From WHSW01 sp963846565 (GTDB lineage: Bacteria; Actinomycetota; Thermoleophilia; Solirubrobacterales; 70-9), in NCBI GenBank assembly GCA_963846565.1, contig CAWJWL010000005.1, positions 1,488,001 to 1,552,000 of the forward strand: a stretch of 64,000 nt of DNA, in the 5' to 3' direction. Under the pieces are notes generated by a model, which had not been told where the DNA came from, ran no database searches, and saw only the letters and a list, made by a program, of their open reading frames with translations. Position 1 is the stretch's first letter. Each line of letters opens with the position of its first letter. Position numbers and translations under genes: made by a program. Of the stretch, positions 32,678 to 40,840 are shown one piece after another.

Positions 32678-34860
32678 GCGCGCGAGGGCGGATCGCGTTC
32701 GTAACGCGCGAGCTCGCCCCTTTCGGCGGCGGCGGGATCGGGCCCTACGTCCGGGCCACGGCCGATTTGCTCGCAGCCACCGACGGCTTCGAGCCGACGA
32801 TCTTCACGACCAGCCGCCACCTCGCCGCGTACGAGGGCCTCCGCGAGCAGGGCGGAGCGGGGCTGCCGAGGGCGCCGATCGTCTTCGTCGACGAGCCCCG
32901 CAGCTGGGACGCCCGCCGCTCGTACAACCTCCTGCATGAGTGGAGCGCCCGCGTTCACGCCGCCCTCGCTTCCCATTACGGCGATCACGGCCCGCACCTG
33001 ATCGAGTTCCCCGACTTCCTCGGCGAAGGTTGCGTGACCGTCCAGGCGCGGCGCACCCGCGCTCCCTGGATGCGCGAGACGCGGATCTGCGCCCGGGCCT
33101 ACGGCACGGCCGAGATATACGACGTGCTCGACGGCTTCCTGCCCGACGAACAGGAGCGCGCCTTCACCTACGAGCTCGAGCGCTACGCCCTGCGCTACGC
33201 GGACAACTTCCTCTGGCCGGGCGGCGACGTCCTCGATGCCTACGAGCGCTTCTACGGCGCCGGCGAGATCGCCGGCGCGGTGCGTGTCCGCCATCCGCTG
33301 GCGTGGGAGGGGGAATCCCCGCCGCCCGCGCCGGGCCCCGCCTCCGGGCCGCTCCGGGTTCTCTACTTCGGCCGGCTCGAGCGCCGCAAGGGCGTTCGCG
33401 CGCTGCTCGGGGCGCTGCGCGGGATCGACGAGGGGGAGTGGCGGCTAACGCTTGTAGGCGGCGACACGGAGACCGCGCCGCTCGGGCAGTCGATGCGCGA
33501 CCTCCTCGCCGCGGAGATCGCCGGCGATGCCCGGATCGAGCTGCGCGAGCGCATCCCGCGCGGCGAGATCCCGGCCCTCATCGACTCTCACGACCTCGTC
33601 GCCGTTCCCTCGCTGTGGGAGTGCTGGCCGAACGTCGCGCTCGAGGCGATGGAGCGCGGGCGGCCGGTGCTGACGACGCCAACCGGCGGCATGGTGGAGC
33701 TCGTCACCGAAGCGGAGAACGGTTGGTTCGCCGCCGGCACCTCCGAGGCCGACATTCGCCGCGCGCTGCGGCCGCTCGTCGCCGAGCCGGAACGCGCGCG
33801 TGCCGCGATCGATCCTGATCGCGTGCGCGCGGCCGGTGCGGCTCTTGCCGGTGCGGAGGAGATTGCCGCCGCTTACGCCGAGCTGTGCGAGCCGCCCACA
33901 TCCACGCCGGCGTCCACGGCAGGGCCGGCTTCGGAGCAACCGCTGGTCTCGGTCGTGATCCCGTACTTCGAGATGGACGCCTACGTCGAGGCGGCCCTCG
34001 ACTCGGTGGCCGCCCAGACTTACCCCTCCGAACGGATCGAGATCGTCATCGTCAACGACGGCTCCTTTCGCCCCGAGGACGCCGTGCTCGAGGGCCTGGC
34101 GGAGCGCCACGGCGCCACGCTCCTCGTCCAGCCGAACTCCGGGCTCGGCGCCGCGCGCAACCTCGGGATCGCGGCGGCGAGGGGCAGCTACATCGTGCCC
34201 CTCGATCCCGACAACGTGCTCGAGCCCGGCTTCATCGCCCGCTGCGTCGAGGCCCTGGAAGCGGACCAGGATGCGGCGTACGTCACGTCCTGGCTGCACT
34301 ACATCGACGAGCGCGGAGGCCAGTGGAAGGGCACGGAGGAGGGCCTGCGTCCGATCGGCAACTCGAGTGCGTTCGTCGAGCGGCACAACGTCGCCGGGGA
34401 CGCGACGGCGCTCTTTCGCCGCGACCTGCTCGACCGCCATCCCTACAGCCTCGATGTCGCGGGCTTCGAGGACTGGGCGCTGTACCGCGAGCTTCGCCGG
34501 GCGGACGCGATCGGGCACGTGATTCCCGAGGCGCTGATCGGCTACCGCGTCCGCGGCGACTCGATGATGCGGACGCTGTCGTCCCCGCGCGAGCAGTGGA
34601 TCGAACGGGCGATCGAAGCCCACCTGCGCGAGCGCGAGTTTGCGGATGACGCCGGGGCGTCGCCGAGCCGCGATGAGGCATTGGCCGCCGCGACCGCGAA
34701 GCTCGCCGCCGGGCGCAGCGGTAGGTCGAACACCGCCGCGGCAGCCAAGCTCGCACTCGGCGACGGCGTCGCGGTGGAACCGCTGAGCCGCAGGATGCTC
34801 GCGCCGGTCCGGCGCGTGCGCCTCGCTGCTCGCCGTGCCCTGCTGCGCGTACTGCGCTGA
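32671..34860 (+). CDS. Two-domain glycosyltransferase, GT4 followed by GT2
   Basis: The product is 729 residues. The GT4 domain covers residues 5-410: ELAPFGGGGIGPYVRATADLL, YFGRLERRKGVRALLGAL, and PSLWECWPNVALEAMERGRPV with the donor-binding Glu pair. The GT2 domain covers residues about 420-640: LVSVVIPYFEMDAYVEAALDS, VIVNDGSFRPEDAV, YIVPLDPDNVLEPGF with DPDN as metal site, and AGFEDWALYREL. The order is the reverse of the fusion at 7.5 kb. GTG overlaps the last codons of the cysteine synthase gene by 7 nt. It probably adds two sugars in sequence. Confidence 0.8.
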   Translation: MVGARGRIAFVTRELAPFGGGGIGPYVRATADLLAATDGFEPTIFTTSRHLAAYEGLREQGGAGLPRAPIVFVDEPRSWDARRSYNLLHEWSARVHAALASHYGDHGPHLIEFPDFLGEGCVTVQARRTRAPWMRETRICARAYGTAEIYDVLDGFLPDEQERAFTYELERYALRYADNFLWPGGDVLDAYERFYGAGEIAGAVRVRHPLAWEGESPPPAPGPASGPLRVLYFGRLERRKGVRALLGALRGIDEGEWRLTLVGGDTETAPLGQSMRDLLAAEIAGDARIELRERIPRGEIPALIDSHDLVAVPSLWECWPNVALEAMERGRPVLTTPTGGMVELVTEAENGWFAAGTSEADIRRALRPLVAEPERARAAIDPDRVRAAGAALAGAEEIAAAYAELCEPPTSTPASTAGPASEQPLVSVVIPYFEMDAYVEAALDSVAAQTYPSERIEIVIVNDGSFRPEDAVLEGLAERHGATLLVQPNSGLGAARNLGIAAARGSYIVPLDPDNVLEPGFIARCVEALEADQDAAYVTSWLHYIDERGGQWKGTEEGLRPIGNSSAFVERHNVAGDATALFRRDLLDRHPYSLDVAGFEDWALYRELRRADAIGHVIPEALIGYRVRGDSMMRTLSSPREQWIERAIEAHLREREFADDAGASPSRDEALAAATAKLAAGRSGRSNTAAAAKLALGDGVAVEPLSRRMLAPVRRVRLAARRALLRVLR

Positions 34861-34883
34861 CCCGTTCGTGCTTCGATACTGCC

Positions 34884-35453
34884 GTGAGCGACAGAGCCAA
34901 GGCCAGCGCCAAGGCAGTCTTCTTCGATCGCGACGGGGTGCTGACCGCTGCCGTCGTCACCGCCGACGGCAAGCCGAGCTCGCCGGCGGTCGCGACGGAG
35001 ATGGAGATCGTCCCCGAGGCGGCGCCCGCGTGCGCGATGCTGGCCGAGGCCGGGTTCCTGCGCATCTGCGTCACGAACCAGCCGGAGATCGCCCGCGGGC
35101 ACCTCGAACCGGCCGAGCTCGACGAGATGAACCGGGTCCTCCAGAGCGAGCTCGGGCTCGACGCGGTGATCGACTGTCGCCACGACGACGCCGACGACTG
35201 CGAGTGCCGCAAGCCGAAGCCCGGAATGATCCTCGACGCGGCGAAGCGATTCGACATCGACCTCGCCGCCAGCTTCACCATCGGCGATCGCTGGCGGGAC
35301 ATCGACGCCGGCAACAATGCCGGAACGCGCACGATCCACATCGAGCGCGGCTACGAAGAGGGCTTGCGCGCGGCCCCCGACGTGACCGTCGCCAACGTCG
35401 AGGAAGCAGCCCGTTGGATCCTCGAGCAGACGCCGGCACGGACGACGTCTTAG
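34884..35453 (+). CDS. gmhB: HAD phosphatase, GmhB/HisB-N type
   Basis: The product is 189 residues. The HAD motif I is FFDRDGVL (Asp15 nucleophile, Asp17), motif II lies in ICVTNQPEIARG, and motif IV is TIGDRWRDIDAGNNAG. A zinc knuckle formed by Cys98, His100, Cys106 and Cys108 (CRHDDADDCEC) is typical of D,D-heptose 1,7-bisphosphate phosphatase GmhB and of HisB-N. Heptose activation would suit a surface-glycan locus; histidine biosynthesis is less likely because no his genes are nearby. The start is a GTG 23 nt after the fused glycosyltransferase. Confidence 0.8.
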   Translation: MSDRAKASAKAVFFDRDGVLTAAVVTADGKPSSPAVATEMEIVPEAAPACAMLAEAGFLRICVTNQPEIARGHLEPAELDEMNRVLQSELGLDAVIDCRHDDADDCECRKPKPGMILDAAKRFDIDLAASFTIGDRWRDIDAGNNAGTRTIHIERGYEEGLRAAPDVTVANVEEAARWILEQTPARTTS

Positions 35454-36226
35454 CTCGGGTTCGCGATCTCCTCGCGACCCACGCGCCGCCCGACTTCGCC
35501 CACGTCCCCGACGTGGACTCGGCGCTCTTCCTCTGCGCGGTCGACCACAAGGCGGGCTATGAGCGCTCGCACGTGATCGACGGCGAGGGGCCGGTCCGCG
35601 GCAGCGAGCTGATGTGGCTCGTCGGCCTGCGCGCCGCGCGCGAGCGGCGCGGATTCGAGCTCCGCGCAGGAGCCCTCGCGGACATCGGCTCGAAGGACAT
35701 CGCGGCCGCGTTCGCGATCGACGGGGACACGGTCGCGGACCCGGAGCGGAGGGCGACGCTCTGGCGCGACCTCGCCGCCGGGCTCCTCGAGCACTATGGC
35801 GGCGCCGCGGGCGAGCTCAACGCCGCCGCGGACGGCCGGCTCGGCGGGGAGGGAGGCCTGCTCGAGCGACTGGCGGCCTTCGAGGCGTACTCGGATCCGC
35901 TGGCGAAGAAGGCGCAGCTCTACGCGAAGATCTGCGAGCGCCGGCGCTGGTTCGAAGCCCACGATCCCGAGGCTTGGGATGTATCCGCCGACAGTGTCCT
36001 CATGCGGGTCGCCCTGCGCTCGGGGCTGGTCGCGCCGGGGGGCCTCGACGAGGTCCGCGACGCGACCCGTGTTGCATTCCGCCAACTCGCGGCCGAGGCC
36101 GGCGTCAGCCCGCCGGTCCTCGACGACGTGCTCTGGGAGCTCGGCCGCGAGGACCCGGACCTCCTCGGCACGGCCGGGGGAGACCTGCGCGAGCCCCCGC
36201 GCGATCCCGGCTCGGCGTGGTACTGA
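35414..36226 (+). CDS. Conserved protein of unknown function, possibly HhH-glycosylase-like
   Basis: The product is about 270 residues and mostly alpha-helical. I do not recognise it with confidence. SDPLAKKAQLYAKICERRRW followed by DVSADSVLMRVALRSGLVAP resembles the helical core of HhH-type glycosylases and queuosine-salvage (DUF2419-like) proteins, and the next gene is an AlkD-like DNA repair protein, so a nucleic-acid base-processing role is possible. No ATG or GTG precedes the conserved part; TTG at 35414 overlaps the phosphatase by 40 nt and is the likely start. Its stop overlaps the AlkD-like start (TGATG). Confidence 0.55.
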   Translation: MDPRADAGTDDVLARVRDLLATHAPPDFAHVPDVDSALFLCAVDHKAGYERSHVIDGEGPVRGSELMWLVGLRAARERRGFELRAGALADIGSKDIAAAFAIDGDTVADPERRATLWRDLAAGLLEHYGGAAGELNAAADGRLGGEGGLLERLAAFEAYSDPLAKKAQLYAKICERRRWFEAHDPEAWDVSADSVLMRVALRSGLVAPGGLDEVRDATRVAFRQLAAEAGVSPPVLDDVLWELGREDPDLLGTAGGDLREPPRDPGSAWY

Positions 36227-36933
36227 TGGCAGCTGCCCGCGAGATCGCCGCCGAGCTCGACGCGCTCGCGGACCCGGAGCGCGCCGAGTTCGTCGCGCCC
36301 TACGTCGGCGCGGTTCCGGGTGGCTACGGCGAGGGCGACGTCCTCCTCGGGATCGCCGTCCCGGAGCAGCGCAAGGTGGCGGCTCGCCATCGCGACGCGC
36401 CGCTTGGCGACTTGGCGAAGCTCCTCGCGAGCCCGGTCCACGAGCGCCGCCTCGTCGCCCTCGTGATCCTCACCCTGCGCTTCAAGCGCGCCGACGAGGC
36501 CGGTCGCGAGAAGCTCGCCACGTTCTTCCTCGAGCACCGCGACCGCGTCAACAACTGGGATCTCGTCGACCTCTCCGCGCACATCCTCCTCCGGGACCGC
36601 GTGCGCGCCGATCCGCGCGGCCTGCTCGACCCGCTGCTCGCTTCTCCGAGCCTCTGGGACCGGCGCATCGCCGTGCTCGCGACGTTCTCGCTGATCAAGG
36701 ATGATCAGTTGACCGAGACACTGCGGTGCGCGGAGGCACTTCTCCGCGACGACGAGGACCTGATCCACAAGGCGGTGGGGTGGATGCTGCGCGAAGTCGG
36801 GAAGCGCGACGAGGCGGCGTTGCGCGGCTTCCTCGACCGCCACGCGATCCAGATGCCGAGGACGATGCTGCGCTACTCGCTCGAGCGGCTCCCGAAGGAC
36901 GCCCGCGACCGGTACATGGGGCGGCCCGCCTAG
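36226..36933 (+). CDS. AlkD-like DNA alkylation repair protein (HEAT-repeat glycosylase family)
   Basis: The product is 235 residues and entirely helical. It shows the family's repeats: PEQRKVAARHRDAP, ERRLVALVILTLRFK, NNWDLVDLSAHILL with the conserved WD pair, SLWDRRIAVLATFSLIK, and DLIHKAVGWMLREVGKRD. Family members remove positively charged alkylated bases from DNA without base flipping. It is translationally coupled to the preceding unknown gene. Its last 4 nt overlap the convergent membrane-protein gene. Confidence 0.85.
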   Translation: MAAAREIAAELDALADPERAEFVAPYVGAVPGGYGEGDVLLGIAVPEQRKVAARHRDAPLGDLAKLLASPVHERRLVALVILTLRFKRADEAGREKLATFFLEHRDRVNNWDLVDLSAHILLRDRVRADPRGLLDPLLASPSLWDRRIAVLATFSLIKDDQLTETLRCAEALLRDDEDLIHKAVGWMLREVGKRDEAALRGFLDRHAIQMPRTMLRYSLERLPKDARDRYMGRPA

Positions 36934-37367
36934 AGGACGAACGACCCCGGGTTCTCCGCGTAGACGAAGAACCAGATCAGGAAGGCGGCGACGCAGAGGG
37001 CGAACGAGACGATCAGCATCGGCTCGAGCGGCCCGGAGACCCGCCGGTGCCACCCGGTCTCCTTGTGCTCGGCCTCGAGCACGGCGAGGATCCCGCTCAC
37101 CCGCAGGTAGAGGCCGTTGAGCCAGGCCAGGAGCGAGCCCCAGAGCGCCATCGCCACGGGTACGCCGACCAGGCCGACCATCAGGTGCACCACCGAAGCG
37201 TCCGTGGCCGTCCCGAGCAGGTAAAGCGTCGCCACCGGAACCGCGGTCCAAAGGGCCAGGCACCCGAGCGCGAGCAGCACCAAGACAAGCCCCGCGACCA
37301 GCCGCCGACCCGACCAAACCGGATGCGAAGCGGAGGATTTGGCCGGAGCGTTCGATATTCCCGTCAT
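36930..37367 (-). CDS. Small membrane protein in the MlaE operon, function unknown
   Basis: The product is 145 residues with three predicted membrane helices (GLVLVLLALGCLALW, VVHLMVGLVGVPVAMALWGSLLAWL, PMLIVSFALCVAAFLIWFFVY). I recognise no family. The ATG overlaps the MlaE stop as ATGA, so it is the third gene of the GntR-MlaE operon. The codons for its first 18 residues lie inside a dispersed repeat also found at 47.2 kb, suggesting that the repeat supplied or replaced this N-terminus. Confidence 0.6.
   Translation of the reverse strand: MTGISNAPAKSSASHPVWSGRRLVAGLVLVLLALGCLALWTAVPVATLYLLGTATDASVVHLMVGLVGVPVAMALWGSLLAWLNGLYLRVSGILAVLEAEHKETGWHRRVSGPLEPMLIVSFALCVAAFLIWFFVYAENPGSFVL
37315..37362 (+). 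repeat. Dispersed repeat, copy 1
   Basis: About 46 nt from CAAACC to TATTCCC match the element at 47225-47272 at roughly 40 of 46 positions, including GCGAAGCGGAGGATT. This copy covers the start of the small membrane-protein gene. Confidence 0.6.
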
Positions 37368-38170
37368 TTGATCACCGAGATGTCCGGGTTGGTGGCCAGC
37401 AGAGTCTGCGTGAAGACGTAGTTGAACGCAAATACGCCGAGCAGCGACGTCACCACCGCCTGATTCACCGCACGGCCTACCCCCTCCGGCCCCCCGGACG
37501 CATTCATCCCCTTGTAACAGCAGACGACGGCGACGATCGCCCCGAACATCGTGCACTTGAGCAGCGAGGCCCAGAGGTCGGTGACCGAGGCGTTGTTGAA
37601 GAGGGTGGCGAAGAACGGCCCGAACGGCTGGCCGTACATCGCCTCGGCGATCAGGCCGCCGGAGATACCGAAGATGATCGCGTAGACGTCGAGCAGCCCG
37701 GTGAGCAGCATCAGGGCGAGAAACCGGGGGACGACGAGGTTCTTGATCGGGTCGACGCCGAGGACCTGGAGCGCGTCGAGCTCCTCGCGGATCTTGCGCG
37801 CGCCGAGGTCGGCCGTGATCGCCGTGCCGGCGACGCCGGCGACGATGATCGCGCTGACGAAGGGGGCGAACTCCCGGACCGAGGCGAGGACGAAGAAGCC
37901 GCCGAGGCGGTCGAGCGCGCCGAAGAGGGAGAGGAAGTTCGCGGCCTGAAGGCCGGGCGCGCCGAAGCTGACCGCGACCATCGAGACCGCCATCGGGAAC
38001 CAGCAGAGCTGGAGCGCGAAGAGGAACTGGTGGACGAACTCGCCGCCGTACGGATAGGGCGGGCGGACCACCGCGACCAGCGTCTTGCTGGTCAGCAGGA
38101 CCATGTTCCCGATCTGCTCGAAGAGCGACTTCGCCGGGAGGAACGCGCGATCTACGGTCGCCTGCACCAC
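37364..38170 (-). CDS. MlaE/YrbE-type lipid ABC transporter permease
   Basis: The product is 268 residues with about five membrane helices. It carries the MlaE family core: VREFAPFVSAIIVAGVAGTAITADLGARKIREELDALQVLGVDPIKNLVVPRFLAL, and the C-terminal GPEGVGRAVNQAVVTSLL. In diderms and mycobacteria such permeases work with MCE proteins and an MlaF ATPase to move phospholipids or sterols. Here no mce or ATPase gene is adjacent, so partners must lie elsewhere. The GTG overlaps the GntR stop by one base (TAGTG). Confidence 0.85.
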   Translation of the reverse strand: MVQATVDRAFLPAKSLFEQIGNMVLLTSKTLVAVVRPPYPYGGEFVHQFLFALQLCWFPMAVSMVAVSFGAPGLQAANFLSLFGALDRLGGFFVLASVREFAPFVSAIIVAGVAGTAITADLGARKIREELDALQVLGVDPIKNLVVPRFLALMLLTGLLDVYAIIFGISGGLIAEAMYGQPFGPFFATLFNNASVTDLWASLLKCTMFGAIVAVVCCYKGMNASGGPEGVGRAVNQAVVTSLLGVFAFNYVFTQTLLATNPDISVIK

Positions 38171-39072
38171 TACGGGCAGCCGCCTGAGACCCTCACCCGC
38201 CACCACTTCATCAGCGCTCCGAACGGTCCCATCTGCGGCGACGACTCCCAGGTGGTGCAGCCGTCCTCACCGGTCTCTGCGGCCGAGACCTTCTGCCACG
38301 GGTGGGCGGCCGGGTCGGCGACGATCGCGTCGCGGACCTCGCGCGCCCGCGCCTCGGCCCGGGCGCGTCGCGCCCCCACCGCGCGCGCAGTCGCGAGCCG
38401 GTGAAGGAGCTCGTCGCGGGTGCGCTCGAGGTCGGCGGCGGAGGCGATCCGGGGCTCGGCCGCCCGCACGCGGGGAGGGGCATCGCCGGCGAGGCTCTCG
38501 AGGTCGACCGTATAGCTCGCAAGCTGGGCCTCGAGGCGGCCGATCTGGCGCCGGAGCTCCTGGCGCGCGCCCACCTCGTCCGCCTCGAGCCAGGAGTCGT
38601 CGATGTCGAGCTCGGCCGCGAGGTCGGCGAGGCTGAGCTCGAGCGGCTCGTCCCCGGCGTCCGCGTCGGTGGGGACCGCCGGGTCCAGTGGCGGGAGCTC
38701 GGGCAGCGAGGTCGCGACGAGGGCGGCGATCGCCACATCGCGCGCGTCTACGCCAGCCTCGCGGGCGCTCTCGATCGCATCGCCCGCGATCCGTTCGATT
38801 TCGGCCGAGCCGCCGACGCCCGCGGCGACGAAGCTGCCGGCACCGTGCCGGGTCGTGATCAACCCGTCGTTCTCGAGCCGGGTGTAGACGCCGCGGACGG
38901 TGTTGACGTTGACCCCCGCCCAGTCCGCCAGGGTGCGCACGCTCGGCATCCGCTCGCCCTGCCCGAGCCGGCCCGAGCGGATCAGGGCGCGCAGGCGCCA
39001 GCCGAGCTGGACGCCGACGGGGATCTCGTCAGTCGGGTCGGTGGTAAACGGGGTCGTGAGCGACTGTGCCAT
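38170..39072 (-). CDS. GntR-family transcriptional regulator with extended C-terminus
   Basis: The product is 300 residues. The winged helix is at residues 18-88 (VQLGWRLRALIRSGRLGQGERMPSVRTLADWAGVNVNTVRGVYTRLENDGLITTRHGAGSFV), of the YtrA/short-GntR type. Residues about 185-250 form a coiled coil (ARQELRRQIGRLEAQLASY; ARRARAEARAREVRD) rather than a ligand domain such as FCD or UTRA. The last 40 residues contain several Trp and two Cys. As first gene of the operon it likely controls itself and MlaE. It has a complete promoter with a dyad immediately upstream. Confidence 0.85.
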   Translation of the reverse strand: MAQSLTTPFTTDPTDEIPVGVQLGWRLRALIRSGRLGQGERMPSVRTLADWAGVNVNTVRGVYTRLENDGLITTRHGAGSFVAAGVGGSAEIERIAGDAIESAREAGVDARDVAIAALVATSLPELPPLDPAVPTDADAGDEPLELSLADLAAELDIDDSWLEADEVGARQELRRQIGRLEAQLASYTVDLESLAGDAPPRVRAAEPRIASAADLERTRDELLHRLATARAVGARRARAEARAREVRDAIVADPAAHPWQKVSAAETGEDGCTTWESSPQMGPFGALMKWWRVRVSGGCP

Positions 39073-39080
39073 CAAAAAGC

Positions 39081-39109
39081 ACAGTATCCGGGATAGCTGT
39101 ACTAGTCAA
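39081..39109 (-). promoter_or_regulatory. Promoter and operator-like dyad of the GntR gene
   Basis: On the minus strand TTGACT (39109-39104), a 17-nt spacer and TACTGT (39086-39081) form the best sigma70-type promoter in the window. The predicted start is 2-3 nt before the ATG, so the message is nearly leaderless. The imperfect dyad ACAGTATCC/GGATAGCTGT (39081-39100) overlaps the -10 and is a natural site for autorepression. The -35 overlaps the stop codon of the GDPD gene. Confidence 0.65.
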
Positions 39110-40406
39110 GTGGCACACGCGAGCGGTAGGCGAACCCTTCGAACGGCTCGGCGACCGTGCGCAGGCGTCCCGGCTTGGCGCCGCCGTTGCCGGCCCGCCT
39201 CAGCGTGAACGCGAGCTCCCGCTGGCCGCCCTGCGAGGGCGGCAGCTTGCCGAAGTCGAAGCGGCCCCTCGCGATCACGCCTGCGCCCGGGCGGCGCACC
39301 CGCACCTTGCCTGCACACGAGCCGGCGAAGTCGTCGGTCCGGCGAAGCGTCGCCGTGATCGCTCGCGCCGACCGAAGCTCGAGTCCGACCACACGCGCCT
39401 CGCAGGCGATCGAGTTCCGCGGCGAGCAGTGAGCGCGCCCGGGCCAATCCGCGGGCCGCGCGGGGCGGGGGACTCCCGCGGCACACAGAACGCCTTCGAG
39501 CCGCCCCGGCTCCGCCGCCATGATCCCGTCGACGCCGAAGCCGAGCAGGCGGTCGTAGATCTCCTCGTTCTCGCCGTCGTTCGAGAGCCAGACGTGGACG
39601 CCGTAGTCCTGGGCGTGAGCCCGCTGGACGAAGTCCGCGTCGGTGACCGGGATGCCCTCGAACGTGATCGGGACCTGGAACGCGACCATCCCGTCGGAGA
39701 GCGGCGTGTTCGCGACCTTGAACGCGGCGACCTCGCCGATCGACGGCGCCAGCGCGATTTGCGGCGCCTGCGCGTGGAAGCGCTCGAGCGCGGCGCTGTT
39801 GAAGGAGGCGACGATGATGCCCTCGGTCCGCCCCAGGCGGTTGAGGAACTCGGCGAGCAGGTCGGCGTTGCGGGCGAAAGAGCCGTAGTGGCTGTCGGCG
39901 AGGCCCTTGATCTCGATGTTGATCGGCACCTCCGGGTAGCTCCGCATCACCTGGTCGAGCGTCGGGATGCGGAAGTCCTGCGCCTCGTAGCCGAACGGCG
40001 GCGCCTTCGCGCCCGTGCGCACGCCGCGGAAGGGGTAGGACTCCTCGGGCAGCCCGGTTCGGGTGCCGACGCCGGGCACGAAGTCATGCCCCGCGTCGAG
40101 GGCCTGGACCTGGTCCAGGCTCATCCCGTATACGGATCCGGTCCCCTCCGTGGTCCGGTCGACCTTCGCGTCGTGCATGGCGACGATGCGAGCGTCCGCG
40201 GTCGAGTGGACGTCGAGCTCGAGCATGTCCGCGCCCAGGCGGAGGGCGCGCTCGTACGCGTACATCGTGTTCGAGGGCGCCTCGCCCTCGCCACCCTGGT
40301 GGGCGATGTTGATCACCCGGTGGCCGGTCCAGAAGTTCTGCGCCTGCGTCGTGGCAGGCAGGGCCAGGACGCTCACAGCGGCGGCGATCGCGACCCAGGA
40401 CCTCAC
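39102..40406 (-). CDS. Secreted glycerophosphodiester phosphodiesterase (GDPD)
   Basis: The product is 434 residues with a signal peptide (VAIAAAVSVLALPATTQAQ). The GDPD TIM barrel spans residues about 30-300: NIAHQGGEGEAPSNTMYAY, MLELDVHSTADARIVAMHD, VPINIEIKG, and GVDGIMAAEPG. The canonical HR of the HR(x)nExD(x)mH motif is HQ here, while ELD and the second His are kept. A C-terminal beta-rich domain (residues about 310-434) with two Cys pairs is unassigned. It probably hydrolyses glycerophosphodiesters outside the cell. The start is GTG, with TACACT 9 nt upstream. Confidence 0.85.
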   Translation of the reverse strand: MRSWVAIAAAVSVLALPATTQAQNFWTGHRVINIAHQGGEGEAPSNTMYAYERALRLGADMLELDVHSTADARIVAMHDAKVDRTTEGTGSVYGMSLDQVQALDAGHDFVPGVGTRTGLPEESYPFRGVRTGAKAPPFGYEAQDFRIPTLDQVMRSYPEVPINIEIKGLADSHYGSFARNADLLAEFLNRLGRTEGIIVASFNSAALERFHAQAPQIALAPSIGEVAAFKVANTPLSDGMVAFQVPITFEGIPVTDADFVQRAHAQDYGVHVWLSNDGENEEIYDRLLGFGVDGIMAAEPGRLEGVLCAAGVPRPARPADWPGRAHCSPRNSIACEARVVGLELRSARAITATLRRTDDFAGSCAGKVRVRRPGAGVIARGRFDFGKLPPSQGGQRELAFTLRRAGNGGAKPGRLRTVAEPFEGFAYRSRVPLD

Positions 40407-40415
40407 GGGCGCCGC

Positions 40416-40434
40416 AGTGTACGGCCGCTAGCCT
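40416..40434. promoter_or_regulatory. Back-to-back -10 boxes of the GDPD and JAMM genes
   Basis: TACACT on the minus strand (40421-40416) is 9 nt before the GTG at 40406. TAGCCT on the plus strand (40429-40434) is 7 nt before the ATG at 40442. Only 35 nt separate the two starts. Confidence 0.45.
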
Positions 40435-40441
40435 CGGGCGG

Positions 40442-40840
40442 ATGCAGGTCCGGGTGACGCGACAGATCTACGAAGAGATGGTCGAACACGCACGCTCGGA
40501 GCTCCCGAACGAGTCGTGCGGCATGCTCGCCGCCGGCGACGGACGCTTCACCGCCTTCTTCCCGGCCGCAAACGAGTTCGCGAGCCCGATGCGGTTTCGC
40601 ATCGACGCCGCCGACCAGATCCGGATCTGGACCGAGATCGAGTCGCGCGGCGAGGGGGTCGCGATCTTCCACTCGCACCCGAGTACCGAGGCAGCTCCCT
40701 CGCAAACGGACATCAACCTCGCCGCCGACTGGCCCGGTGCGCTGTGGGCGATCTGCTCGCTGGCCGAGAGCGAGCCGGTGGTCCGCCTGTTCCGAATCGA
40801 CGGCGCAAGGGTCGAGGAGCTCGAGCTCGGTGTCGAGTGA
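40442..40840 (+). CDS. JAMM/MPN+ metallopeptidase (M67, Mec+-like)
   Basis: The product is 132 residues. The full JAMM zinc site is present: Glu24 in NESCGML and HSHPSTEAAPSQTD giving His77, His79, Ser87 and Asp90 in the H-x-H-x7-S-x2-D pattern. In actinobacteria the closest known role is Mec+, which releases cysteine from the CysO carrier protein; removal of ubiquitin-like modifiers is the general family reaction. It overlaps the next gene by 11 nt. Confidence 0.88.
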   Translation: MQVRVTRQIYEEMVEHARSELPNESCGMLAAGDGRFTAFFPAANEFASPMRFRIDAADQIRIWTEIESRGEGVAIFHSHPSTEAAPSQTDINLAADWPGALWAICSLAESEPVVRLFRIDGARVEELELGVE

